A stretch of DNA of 64,000 nt from NCBI GenBank assembly GCA_011033025.1, contig WFMF01000042.1:682501-746500 (forward strand). The letters are read 5' to 3'. The DNA comes from Beroe forskalii (Eukaryota > Ctenophora > Nuda > Beroida > Beroidae). Made by a program: the position numbers and the translations under genes. Shown in pieces: positions 53,125 to 62,255 of the stretch. The notes under the pieces are model-generated. The model had not been told where the DNA came from, searched no databases, and was given only the letters and a program-made list of their open reading frames with translations. Numbering within the stretch: the first letter of the stretch is position 1; each line of letters begins with the position of its first letter.

Positions 53125-53305
53125 TATCGTTACATAACTCCCAACAGCGAGTAACAATTGTTTTCAACTCGGGCTGCGCCCTCGATGAAAACAAATCATT
53201 ATTCAACTCAGCCTTCGGCTTCGGTGAATAATGCAATTTATGCCACTCGCTTCGCTCGAGGCATAAATCATGTTACTTCACTGTTGCTCGTTATGTAACT
53301 CTATA
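53125..53305. repeat. Branched (three-arm) hairpin element, locus 4
   Basis: The outer stem GTTACATAAC...ACAGCGAGTAAC (53128-53153) pairs with GTTACTTCACTGTTGCTCGT...TATGTAAC (53271-53299). Three consecutive hairpins lie inside: GTTTTCA/TGAAAAC capped by ACTCGGGCTGCGCCCTCGA (53160-53192); CATTATTCA/TGAATAATG capped by ACTCAGCCTTCGGCTTCGG (53197-53233); ATTTATGCC/GGCATAAAT capped by ACTCGCTTCGCTCGA (53236-53268). The architecture is the same as at 3.4 kb. Confidence 0.8.
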
Positions 53306-53306
53306 T

Positions 53307-53710
53307 TATTGCACTAGGAAGTAGATTACGACTTGATGCCAAAATTATTGCATTGTAGTGTGGATTATTGCAAATGAATGGAGATATGTAAAATCATTCC
53401 CCTTGCGATTATAAATGCATTGTTAGAGATATTATTGCACTAGGAAGTAGATAACGACTTGGTGCCAAAATTATTGCATTGTAGTGTGGATTATTGCAAA
53501 TGAATGGAGATATGTAAAATCATTCCCCTTACGATTATAAATGCATTGTTAGAGATATTATTGCACTAGGAAGTAGATTACGACTTGATGCCAAAATTAT
53601 TGCATTGTAGTGTGGATTATTGCAAATGAATGGATCCTTATATAATCCTTCCCCGTGCGATTCTAAATGCATTGTTAGGGATATTATTGCACTAGGAAGT
53701 CGATTAAGTA
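53307..53710. repeat. 126-bp tandem repeat, three and a part units
   Basis: GCACTAGGAAGT recurs at 53311, 53437, 53563 and 53689, a strict 126-bp period. Units include TTATTGCATTGTAGTGTGGA and CGATTATAAATGCATTGTTA. The last, diverged unit runs into the left inverted repeat of the long-TIR element, so the tandem is probably subterminal sequence of that element. Confidence 0.85.
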
Positions 53711-53994
53711 GAGTAAATTACAGCATTCAGAAATAAACAGCAAAAGAGCAATGGAAGAGATTCATATCATAACATTATGTGCTTATTAGATTACACACAT
53801 ACACTCGTCACTCAAACATGAGTCCTGTTGTTGTGCTGAGAGGTTGAGAGGCGAGAGCCAGATACTTTATTTCATCGTAACGTATCCTACAGGAAAACAT
53901 TGGGTGATTTGTTAATGAATGTTCACAAAATCAAAACAAACAAAGATTTTCGTTCGAAATAAAAATAAAATTAAGGCCACGTTACATGGCTACA

Positions 53995-54345
53995 TCCTGT
54001 TTATGCAAAACGCCGATTCGGCGTCGCAAAGTGCCGAATCGGCGCCTATAGGGCATAGGCGGTAGCGCTTTTAGGCGCCTATAGGCGCCTATAGTTTACA
54101 AGTGTCGAATAATCGGCGCCTATAGGCGCCGAAAAGTGCCTTTACACCGCCTATCGGCACCGTCGGCGTTTTTTGACCGCCTATAGGCGCCTACGGTTTT
54201 CATCGCCTACAGGCGCCGATCGTTATTTTTTCGTATTACACGGCCGAGTACGAGTCTGGGGTATTGGCGCCTATAGGCGCCGATAGTAACTTAGCCGGCG
54301 CTCCGTTTTCCTTTCCCATTGTCGGCACTTATAGGCGCCGATGAA
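53995..54345. repeat. Cluster of GGCGCCTATAGGCGCC palindromes
   Basis: At least eight full or near-full copies of the 16-bp palindrome GGCGCCTATAGGCGCC or its half (GGCGCCTATAG, GGCGCCGAT) lie in 350 bp, with GCCGATTCGGC-type palindromes at the left edge. GC-rich in an AT-rich setting. It lies just inside the left TIR of the long-TIR element. Confidence 0.85.
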
Positions 54346-54362
54346 TTAAAGCAGTCGTAAAT

Positions 54363-54402
54363 TGGGTTAGGTTAGGGTTTGGGTTAGGGTTAGGGTTAGG
54401 GG
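54363..54402 (+). repeat. Interstitial telomere-like tract
   Basis: GGTTAGGGTTTGGGTTAGGG then TTAGGGTTAGGGGG: about five TTAGGG units with one TTTGGG variant, inside the long-TIR element. It is too short and internal to be a chromosome end. Confidence 0.8.
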
Positions 54403-55476
54403 GCTGCCGGACAAGTGCGCACATGGGAGCTCAATAATTGACAGGGTAGCGTGGGAAAATTTGGGGGGTAGCCCAATCAGTAGATTGACTGCATCTGAAA
54501 CGACAAGTGCGCACATTCAATGATTCAGCTCTAGGATTCAGCTCTAGGTTCTCTGTGCAACCCGGGCGAGGGATTCGATCTTGGGGAGTTCCACATTCAG
54601 CTCTGGAGTAGCGGTGGTGAGGGCTTCTGTCACGACGTTCTGTGTGGGTGAGAAATGTTGGTCTGCAGCCTTCCGCTTCAAGGAGGAGATGGAGGTCTTC
54701 TTCTCTGGCAGATGGGGGTCAGGAGGGTGGTTGTGCTGCTTCGCTCCGGTAGAGGGGGTCTGGTCAGCAGGGTTGAAGAAGACTGAGCAGGGACACTTCA
54801 GGCTTCTGTTCTTGGAGCATCTCCAGTTGGTGGTGCCGTCTGGTGAGGTCCTCTCCTTCCGTAAGTTGTAGGTGAAGCCATATGTGTCGAGGAGCTGTTG
54901 AGAGCCACGCTGGCCAGTGATGAACTTGCTGAAGACAGCCGTAAGTAGACATGCCTATCTCAGATATCCCTAGTTGCATGGGTGTGACGTTACCCTTCCT
55001 CTCACATGACGCGCGGCTCATCGCCATAGCTATGAGCTGCGACGTGACCCTTCCTCTCACAATCACATAACGCGCGGCTCATCGCTATCGCTATGAGCCG
55101 TGATGTAACCCTTCCAGTTCCTCGTATATGATACGCTGAAGCTATGAGCCGCATCACGTGAGCCGAACGTAACCTAACCCATCATGACCTCGCATGACAA
55201 AGCACCCATCATGACCTCGCATGGGCACTGTGGCTGCGCGCATGGTGGGGCACTCAGAGGTAGCGCCAAAGTCAGTTTCAAGTTCACTCACAGACTCCAC
55301 TAGAAACATGGGGCGCACTTGTCGTTTGTTGTAGTTTGGATCAGATTCTGACTTGGCTGAGCTGCAATGTGCGCAGTTGTCGTTTTTAGCATCTGAAGTG
55401 CTCACTCAGCTCAAATCATTGACAGGCCACCCTGTTAGACCGTGGGAAATAGATTCTTATGTGCACACTTGTCGGT
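54400..55476. repeat. Inner part of the long-TIR element
   Basis: Around the FLYWCH frame, ACAAGTGCGCACAT (54408, 54509) faces inverted copies ATGTGCGCAGTTGTCG (55367) and GGGCGCACTTGTCG (55311), so inverted pairing continues inward of the TIRs. At 55012-55102 two GCGCGGCTCATCG...CTATGAGC hairpins occur in tandem, separated by CCCTTCCTCTCAC. No second protein was recognised. Confidence 0.6.
54544..54950 (-). CDS. FLYWCH-type zinc-finger protein of the long-TIR element (partial)
   Basis: The minus strand reads FSKFITGQRGSQQLLDTYGF, then YNLRKERTSPDGTTNWRCSK, a second Cys pair (SLKCPCSVFF) and a KQHNHPPDPH histidine pair. The W-R-C ... C ... H-N-H layout is the FLYWCH zinc-finger signature, a DNA-binding module common in MULE-derived proteins and their domesticated relatives. 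A Ser/Thr-rich tail ends in ARVAQRT-stop. The 5' end is not defined; upstream is repetitive. Confidence 0.65.
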
Positions 55477-55521
55477 GAACGAAAATCTTTGTTTGTTTTG
55501 ATTTTGTGAACATTCATTAAC

Positions 55522-56761
55522 GAAGGGGGGGGGGGCCAACCTCGAAAAACCCCGGGTGGATATAAATATTGGCAAATGGGGGTTTAATTTTTCGGGGTTT
55601 ATGAGGGTTTAAGGAGGCTAAACTGATAAAAATAGCCGTTTTTCGGTCGGAAAATTCGATTTTCTCTCAAAATGGTACTACTTTAGTTGTGAATTTTCGG
55701 CTCTTCACTCAAATGGTACCATATTTGTTGAGGATTTTTGGCACTTTTCTGAAATGGTACCTTTTTTGTTGAGGATATTCGACCCTTTTCTGAAATGGTA
55801 CCATTTTTGTTGACGATTTTCGACTCTCATCTGAAATGGTACCATATTTGTTGACGATTTTCAACCCTTTTCTGAAATGGTACCATTTTTGCTGAAGATT
55901 TTTGGCACTTTTCGGAAATGGTACCATTTTTTGTTGACGATTTTCGACCCTTTTCTGAAATGGTACCATTTTTGTTGACGATTTTCGACCCTAATCTGAA
56001 ATGGTACCATTTTTGTTGACGATTTTCAATCCTTTCTGAAATGGTACCATTTTTGCTGAAATTTTTCTGGGCGAAATGGTACCATTTTTGTTTAGGATTT
56101 TCAACCCTTTTCTGAAATGGTACCATTTTGCCGGAGATTTTTCGGCACTTTTCTGAAATGGTACCATTTTTTGTTGAGGATTTTCGACCCTTTTCTTAAA
56201 TGGTACCATGTTTGTTGACGATTTTCGACCCTTATCTGAAATGGTACCATGTTTGTTGACGATTTTCAACCCTTTTCTGAAATGGTACCATTTTTGCTGA
56301 AGATTTTTTGGCACTTTTCGGAAAAGGTACCATTTTTGTTGACGATTTTCGACCCTTTTCTGAAATGGTACCCACCATTTCTGTTGAGGATTTTCAATCC
56401 TTTTCTGAAGTGGTGCCATTTTTGCTGAAAATTTTTGGCACTTTTCTGAAATGGTACCATTTTTGTTGAGGATTTTCGAACCTTTTCTTAGGTTGAGAAA
56501 TTTTTTTGTTGAGAAATTTTAAAATTTAATCAGAAACAGTACCATTTTTTAGAAAATTTTCCGATTTTTTTTCAAATGGTACCACTTTTGATGATTATTT
56601 TCGACCCTTTTCTGAAATGGTACCATTTTAGTTGTGGATTTTTGGCCCTATTTTGAAATGGTACCCATTTAAACCCCCAAAAACCCCAAAGTGGATATAA
56701 AAAAGCCAAATAGGGGTTTAATTTTTCGGGGTTTATGGGGGTTTTTCGAGGTTGCCCCCCC
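55522..56761. mobile_element. Foldback element nested in the right TIR, with an ATGGTACCAT minisatellite
   Basis: The ends are inverted repeats (GGGGGGCCAACCTCGAAAAA left; inverse TTTTTCGAGGTTGCCCCCC right), with a second pair AACCCC..GGGGTTT inside. The direct flanks are AAC (55519-55521, 56762-56764), as judged against the intact left TIR. The interior is about 25 units of 38-41 bp, CTGAAATGGTACCATTTTTG then TTGACGATTTTCGACCCTTT. Minus-strand frames over it are shadows of the repeat. Confidence 0.8.
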
Positions 56762-57018
56762 AACAAATCACCCAATGTTTTCCTGTAGGATACGTTACGA
56801 TGAATTAATAAAGTATCTGGCTCTCACCTCTCAACCTCTCAGCACAACAACAGGACTCATGTTTGAGTGACGAGTGTATGTGTGTAATCTAATAATTAAA
56901 CATAATGTTATGATATGAATCTCTTCCATTGCTCTTTTGCTGTTGAGTTCTGAATGCTATAATTTACTCTACACTACTTAATCGACTTCCTAGTGCAATA
57001 ATATCCCTAACAATGCAT

Positions 57019-58671
57019 TTAGGTCCCTTTGGAGCTGGTTGCAAGGTATTTAAGAATTTCATTGCTGATTGAATCATCTGATGAGCTTTTACCATTTTTA
57101 AGTTGGGATATGGTCCCAGAGATTTCTTTGGAAGTAAATGGTTTATTGAGATCCTCAATACTTTGGATGTCGGATTGAGTGTTCTTGGTGGATATCTCGA
57201 CTGCTTCTTCGAGCAAAGCCTCTTTTTTCTCAGAAGAAATTGTAGTATGTTGATTGGCATATAATTTAGCAAAGAACTTTTCGAAGTTATCCATGTCTGC
57301 TGCATCAAAGACTGAGTTCTTTGACTTTTTGTTTTTCAGTTTCTTGAACTGGTTCCAGTTGAGTATCTTTCCAGATTCAATGTCAGAGTTCATTTTCTTG
57401 AAGAATTCATCCTTTTTCTTCTTGTTTAGCGATTTGTACTCATGTTTCACTTTGTAGAAGCTTTTCCGCAGAAATTCACTCTCAGGGAAGTCAGATACAG
57501 TGCAAGCTGCTTTCCGCAACAGTCGCTTTCCCTCACGATTTTCTCTTGTATACCATGGCTCGTTATTGCTGCTCTTGGTTGGTGGTCTTGTTTTGGTAAG
57601 TTCCATGCTGTCTGAGGCCAGATCCTGTAAGTATTTGGTAATGTCATTGTTGAGTGAGTATGTGCCCTGATGTGTGTTGCTGTATGTTGACTGCAAAATG
57701 TCATCCATTTTCTGAGAGTTCTTCTGCATAGATTCCAGGAAGTCATCTTTGCTTGAGGGCGCAGTTTTGTAACGAGGTGGAGCTTTGTTGAAAGAAGTGT
57801 GCAGGGGTTTTATGACCTTGGGATCTGCTGCTGAAAGGTTCAGAGAAAGTTCTAAGGGTTTGTGGTCGCTGAACATTGTGAACTCTTTAACTTTCATGTG
57901 AGATATTAGTTTGCTGTGTTCAGAGGATGTGATAAAGTAGTCTACTAAACTAGATCCATTTGGTTTAATACAAGTGAGTTCTCCTTGGAAATCCCCTAGA
58001 GTTCTACCGTTCAAGACGTGAAGTCTGTTGTTTATGAGCATGTCTAAAAATGGCTTTTTGTGACTGTTCGTAGAGAGGTCTTTGGAGTTGCGAGGTGGAA
58101 CGTCCTGTGGAACATAATCGTCGGGAATTGGTATAAAACTGTCTGCACCACTGTTGTCATTGAGAATATAGTCGATTTCTCTTCCAATTCTAGAGTTAAA
58201 GTCACCACAGAGAAGTATAGTGCCCTTGGGGGATAACTCATTAATAAAGGAGTCAAGTTCCTGAAGTTGTTCACGTCCAGTTTTACCAGAGCTAATATTT
58301 GATGTGTTGGCTGGCTTGACGTATGCATTTAAGATAAAGATATCAGTCTCAAGATTAAAATAGGTGCTTTTCAGTCTGCATACGACTACGTCAGATATTT
58401 TGCAGGGATGTTGTTTTATGCCATTAGAGATTTCATGCCTAACTAGGATGCACACTCCACCATCATTTTCTTTATTTCGTGTGTTATTGAACGATTTGTA
58501 GCCGGGATATTTTACAGATTGTCGAATCTCTTGTAAACAAACGATGGGGTATGGTTCAAAAATTTTGCAAAAGTCCAGATCTTCAAATTTGTTACCGTGA
58601 CAGACAGAATTTGAGGATTGGATATTCCAGCACATAACACGAATATTTCTTTTCACGTCATACACAGCCAT
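57019..58671 (-). CDS. LINE ORF2, APE-type endonuclease and truncated reverse transcriptase
   Basis: 550 codons. Residues about 8-290 form an exonuclease-endonuclease-phosphatase domain with its motifs in order: RVMCWNIQS (Asn), VCLQEIRQ (Glu), TILLCGDFNSR (Asp-Asn), SLVDYFITS and FSDHKPLEL (Asp-His). All active residues are present. A linker of about 200 residues follows, then FTSKEISGTISQLKNGKSSS and DDSISNEILKYL, the entry of the reverse transcriptase, cut off by the element junction and ended by a chance stop (SSKGT). Confidence 0.85.
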   Translation of the reverse strand: MAVYDVKRNIRVMCWNIQSSNSVCHGNKFEDLDFCKIFEPYPIVCLQEIRQSVKYPGYKSFNNTRNKENDGGVCILVRHEISNGIKQHPCKISDVVVCRLKSTYFNLETDIFILNAYVKPANTSNISSGKTGREQLQELDSFINELSPKGTILLCGDFNSRIGREIDYILNDNSGADSFIPIPDDYVPQDVPPRNSKDLSTNSHKKPFLDMLINNRLHVLNGRTLGDFQGELTCIKPNGSSLVDYFITSSEHSKLISHMKVKEFTMFSDHKPLELSLNLSAADPKVIKPLHTSFNKAPPRYKTAPSSKDDFLESMQKNSQKMDDILQSTYSNTHQGTYSLNNDITKYLQDLASDSMELTKTRPPTKSSNNEPWYTRENREGKRLLRKAACTVSDFPESEFLRKSFYKVKHEYKSLNKKKKDEFFKKMNSDIESGKILNWNQFKKLKNKKSKNSVFDAADMDNFEKFFAKLYANQHTTISSEKKEALLEEAVEISTKNTQSDIQSIEDLNKPFTSKEISGTISQLKNGKSSSDDSISNEILKYLATSSKGT

Positions 58672-61506
58672 AATTATTTGAATTAAAGATTGTAAAAAGA
58701 GTCTAGTGGTGTGTCGTTGTCAGTGGCTACTTGGTACTACTTACCGATAAAACTGAAGGTGTATTCCCTGAAGATCCTGTGTAAGCTGTCTCGAACGTTG
58801 CACACCATCGTGGCTTTTCCTTGCTTGGAGAGATGGAGGACATCCTGTCGGTTGAAGTAGCGCATCTTCTGACAGGGAGGGATTTCGGGGTCCTGTTGAT
58901 GTTCGGGTAACTCTACAATGAAGTTTTGATTGCTCTGGGTGAAAAGTCTCTGCTCCATGACATCCTGACTTCTCTCATGCGTGTTCCTGAAGGACTCAAG
59001 AGATTTCCTGAGATCCATTACAGCACTGTCATTCTGGAATCTACCATTGAGCAGAGGTTTGGAGAAGATAATTTTTGTACCAGGACATTCTGCTCTCAAG
59101 AAGCTCTCGAAGTTAGCAAAGTTTTCCATGATCCTGCTGACAGGTGAACCCGTGTGGATGTCGTTGATTCCGAGATGAAGGATCAGGATATGGGGTTTCT
59201 TCTTCTTTATGGTCCTCCGGAGCATCTCCTGCCCAAGTGCTTCAGTGTTCCCCCTGTCAATCCTATCAAAGTGAACAATGTGTTGTCGGAACTGGAGATT
59301 GAATTCAGTGATGTGCCTCATGATTGAGTCTGAAATGAGGCACACTCGGACAGGTTTGTTGTTGTGCAAGGCTGATTTGAGGCTCAGATGAATGCGATCT
59401 GGCCATTCAAATGTCGTCCTTGCTTCTCCACTCCCCGACTGCTGATGAAACATGACATCGTCTCTGTTCGTCTGATCTTCTGTGAGGCTGGTAGATGTGG
59501 GCCCTATCTCAGATACTGTCTGGCTGGTGGCGTTTTGGGGATGAGTTGAGCCATCGTCAACGTCCTGGTGCTTCAGAATATGCTCATAAATGGACTTGAT
59601 CCTCTCACTGTCTTCATCGCTAAAAGCACTGCTGTGCCAGGCCTGCATGTCTCTTACTGCGTCATGAGTGGAGGTACTGAGTTGGGTCACAGTATCCTGG
59701 ACTGATGCGAGATCTCCTCTGATTGCAGCAATGTTCTCATTCAATTGTTTGATTCTCTGAGCACACTCTGATACCTTGTCTTCTAATCTCACAGTTCTTG
59801 GAGAGGCTTCCTTCTTCTTTGGTGGGTTCGTCAACTCGTCCTTCAGCACCAGGTTGTCTGCACGAATACCCGACATGTCCTCTCTGATGTTGACTATCGA
59901 ATCAATCACTTTGGTCAGTGTGTTCTCAATGCAGGTCTGCGAGTTTGACACTCTCTCCAGATCTTGACGGAATGTCTCCACACTTTCAGTTGGGGATTTT
60001 AGCTGACTGATGCTGACTGAGCTGTTAGCTGCTGTGGAAGTCATCTCACCAATGGACATGCTCAGTCTTTGTTGCAATCTGGCTTTCTTCTGTTCTTCGG
60101 TTCCGACTATTGACGTTTGGTTCCTGATCAGCTCTCTTGTGAGGGTGTCAGCGTCCATGTTGTTCACTGCTGTGCTCAGGGACTCCGCCAGTAGGAGCCC
60201 ACCTGTCACCTCATAGTCCATGGCGTCAAACATGGTCAGTGGTTCGGGGGCAAGTCTTCTCACTGTTGGGGGTGTCTTGAGAACAGTCTCCATGTTCGAA
60301 ACAGCAGTGTGGGGTGGCTCTTTAGTCTTCTGTACGCTCATTTGTGGGGCTTCTTGACGCTGCAGTGGAATTTTCATCAGTTCGCTGAGGATGCTGGAGT
60401 CAGGGGTTCGTTGGATGAAGAACAGGAGGAACTGGTCACCTTTGGCTCCATAGTCTTTGGGAATTGAGCGGCGATAGCGGCATTCAGTGCGTCCGCTCAG
60501 TGTGCAGATGCTGCCAGATGCTAGTGCTACCTTGTGGGTGACGATGCTTCCAGTTCTGGTCTTCATGAACATGGGACGGGCTCCTGCGTCTGGTGACCCA
60601 ATGCTCAGCACACTCACTATCGGAGAGAAGCAGCTGTTCTCATCTTTGAATGTGCTCTCGTAGGAGATACTGTCCTCTGGTCCTGAAAGTCTTTGGAGCA
60701 CAACTCTGTCAAACTCAACACTGATGTTAAAGATCTCGTTCACTGCCTTGGACATCTTCTCTCGGTACTGAGCAATCACTTTGGCCAGTTCAGAGTCTTC
60801 TGTGAGGTTGACTGATACCACGGAGATCTTAGGGTTCCTTCTGCCTTTCTTCTTGGCGTCGATGTCACTGCACATGGAGGTTATACCATCGCCAAGTTCA
60901 ATCTTGAACCTTTTTGAGTTGGCAAACGAGCAAGTCTTGTCTATAGCACAGATTAGCTCGTTTTTCAGAGACAGGACTGCATCAGTTCCAATGAAGTTGT
61001 TCATGAAGCTCAGGTAGCACAGTTTGGATTTGTCCAGGGTGACACATCCGTCCTCTCTGACCCAGCTATCCTTCTTGGTAGGACCTGCACTCTGCTGAGA
61101 GCAGGACAAGTTACCTGATGACACATCTGTATCTGTATGATCTGTATCAAGGGGTTCAGTGTTGGTACCACCCCAGCTGACTGTCCGAATTCTCTTGATG
61201 GTCTTCTTGTCGGGCGTTATCTCTCTGCTTGAGGTGAGTTGCTGGGCAAATTCGGGCACAGTGAGGTGGTGACTGCTGCGCCGTCTGTGCTCTGTTCTCA
61301 CAGGGGTGTCGGTGGCTGATTCGCTTTGAGAGTGCCTTTCATCTGGTAACTGGTCTGCTGCTGGTGCTTCCTTAGAGTTCGATTCCTGGTCCACCGTGTT
61401 GTCCATAGTTGCCATCATAACTGTGAAATCATGCGAGAAACCGTTGAAGTCTGTGCCAAACTTAGTCCTCATCAGCTCAGCGTCAGAAAGCAAAGGAAAG
61501 CAAAGT
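57023..61506 (-). mobile_element. LINE retrotransposon (CR1/L2-like), 3' part missing
   Basis: On the minus strand: ORF1 (61472-58737), a 65-bp gap, then ORF2 (58671 onward) with a full endonuclease and only the start of reverse transcriptase. ORF2 stops at 57023, where the inverted repeat of the neighbouring element begins. The 5' end (61506) abuts the 29-bp satellite within some 35 bp of the first ORF1 methionine. LINEs usually lose 5' ends; here the 3' part is lost, so a later rearrangement or insertion cut it. Confidence 0.8.
58737..61472 (-). CDS. LINE ORF1: degenerate AlkB-like domain, coiled coil, SGNH hydrolase
   Basis: The frame is open from 61541, but its first 23 codons lie in satellite; MRTKFGTDFNGFSHDF (61472) is the better start, 911 residues. 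About residues 200-355 resemble a 2-oxoglutarate/Fe(II) oxygenase of AlkB type (SPIVSVLSIGSPDAGARPMF, GSICTLSGRTECRYRRSIPK), but the expected iron-binding His residues are replaced, so it is likely inactive. A coiled coil lies at about 525-615. The C-terminal 205 residues are an SGNH/GDSL hydrolase: VCLISDSIMRHI (Ser), ILHLGINDIHT (Gly-Asn), QDVLHLSKQGK (Asp-His). An esterase domain in ORF1 is known from CR1/L2 LINEs; the AlkB-like part is my reading. Confidence 0.75.
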   Translation of the reverse strand: MRTKFGTDFNGFSHDFTVMMATMDNTVDQESNSKEAPAADQLPDERHSQSESATDTPVRTEHRRRSSHHLTVPEFAQQLTSSREITPDKKTIKRIRTVSWGGTNTEPLDTDHTDTDVSSGNLSCSQQSAGPTKKDSWVREDGCVTLDKSKLCYLSFMNNFIGTDAVLSLKNELICAIDKTCSFANSKRFKIELGDGITSMCSDIDAKKKGRRNPKISVVSVNLTEDSELAKVIAQYREKMSKAVNEIFNISVEFDRVVLQRLSGPEDSISYESTFKDENSCFSPIVSVLSIGSPDAGARPMFMKTRTGSIVTHKVALASGSICTLSGRTECRYRRSIPKDYGAKGDQFLLFFIQRTPDSSILSELMKIPLQRQEAPQMSVQKTKEPPHTAVSNMETVLKTPPTVRRLAPEPLTMFDAMDYEVTGGLLLAESLSTAVNNMDADTLTRELIRNQTSIVGTEEQKKARLQQRLSMSIGEMTSTAANSSVSISQLKSPTESVETFRQDLERVSNSQTCIENTLTKVIDSIVNIREDMSGIRADNLVLKDELTNPPKKKEASPRTVRLEDKVSECAQRIKQLNENIAAIRGDLASVQDTVTQLSTSTHDAVRDMQAWHSSAFSDEDSERIKSIYEHILKHQDVDDGSTHPQNATSQTVSEIGPTSTSLTEDQTNRDDVMFHQQSGSGEARTTFEWPDRIHLSLKSALHNNKPVRVCLISDSIMRHITEFNLQFRQHIVHFDRIDRGNTEALGQEMLRRTIKKKKPHILILHLGINDIHTGSPVSRIMENFANFESFLRAECPGTKIIFSKPLLNGRFQNDSAVMDLRKSLESFRNTHERSQDVMEQRLFTQSNQNFIVELPEHQQDPEIPPCQKMRYFNRQDVLHLSKQGKATMVCNVRDSLHRIFREYTFSFIGK

Positions 61507-62255
61507 GAATGTTGTAGTATATCAATGTTGTAGTATATCAAGGAAATAAGTGAATGTTGAAGTATATCAAGGAAATAAGTGAATGTTGTAGTATATCAAG
61601 GAAATAAGTGAATGTTGTAGTATATCAAGGAAATAAGTGAATGTTGTAGTATATCAAGGAAATAAGTGAATGTTGTAGTATATCAAGGAAATAAGTGAAT
61701 GTTGTAGTATATCAAGGAAATAAGTGAATGTTGTAGTATATCAAGGAAATAAGTGAATGTTGTAGTATATCAAGGAAATAAGTGAATGTTGTAGTATATC
61801 AAGGAAATAAGTGAATGTTGTAGTATATCAAGGAAATAAGTGAATGTTGTAGTATATCAAGGAAATAAGTGAATGTTGTAGTATATCAAGGAAATAAGTG
61901 AATGTTGTAGTATATCAAGGAAATAAGTGAATGTTGTAGTATATCAAGGAAATAAGTGAATGTTGTAGTATATCAAGGAAATAAGTGAATGTTGTAGTAT
62001 ATCAAGGAAATAAGTGAATGTTGTAGTATATCAAGGAAATAAGTGAATGTTGTAGTATATCAAGGAAATAAGTGAATGTTGTAGTATATCAAGGAAATAA
62101 GTGAATGTTGTAGTATATCAAGGAAATAAGTGAATGTTGTAGTATATCAAGGAAATAAGTGAATGTTGTAGTATATCCTTATATCAAGGAAATAAGTGAA
62201 TGTTGTAGTATATCAAGGAAATAAGTGAATGTTGTAATATATCAAGGAAATAAGT
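61507..62255. repeat. 29-bp satellite, second block, about 25 units
   Basis: The same unit and orientation as 51081-52673, with irregular units at both edges (near 61525 and 62176). Together the two blocks look like one array split by the 8.8 kb composite between them. Confidence 0.95.

Larger units (their letters stand above)
53663..57022. mobile_element. Long-TIR DNA element (MULE-like), with a nested insertion
   Basis: The left TIR 53663-53955 (CTAAATGCATTGTTAGGGAT ... AAAGATTTTCGTTC) is matched inverted by 55477-55521 plus 56765-57022; the right TIR is split by a second element (55522-56761). TIRs near 300 bp and an internal FLYWCH-type ORF are known of Mutator-like elements, so I infer a MULE relative. 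No transposase core was found and no target duplication could be read, because the right end abuts the LINE and the left end merges with the 126-bp tandem. Confidence 0.6.

Noticed and set aside
54363-54402. A chromosome end
   Set aside because: Only about five TTAGGG units, with unrelated sequence on both sides inside a mobile element.
55709-56460. Several minus-strand frames with KNGTISEK-type repeats
   Set aside because: All are shadows of the ATGGTACCAT minisatellite in the nested foldback element.
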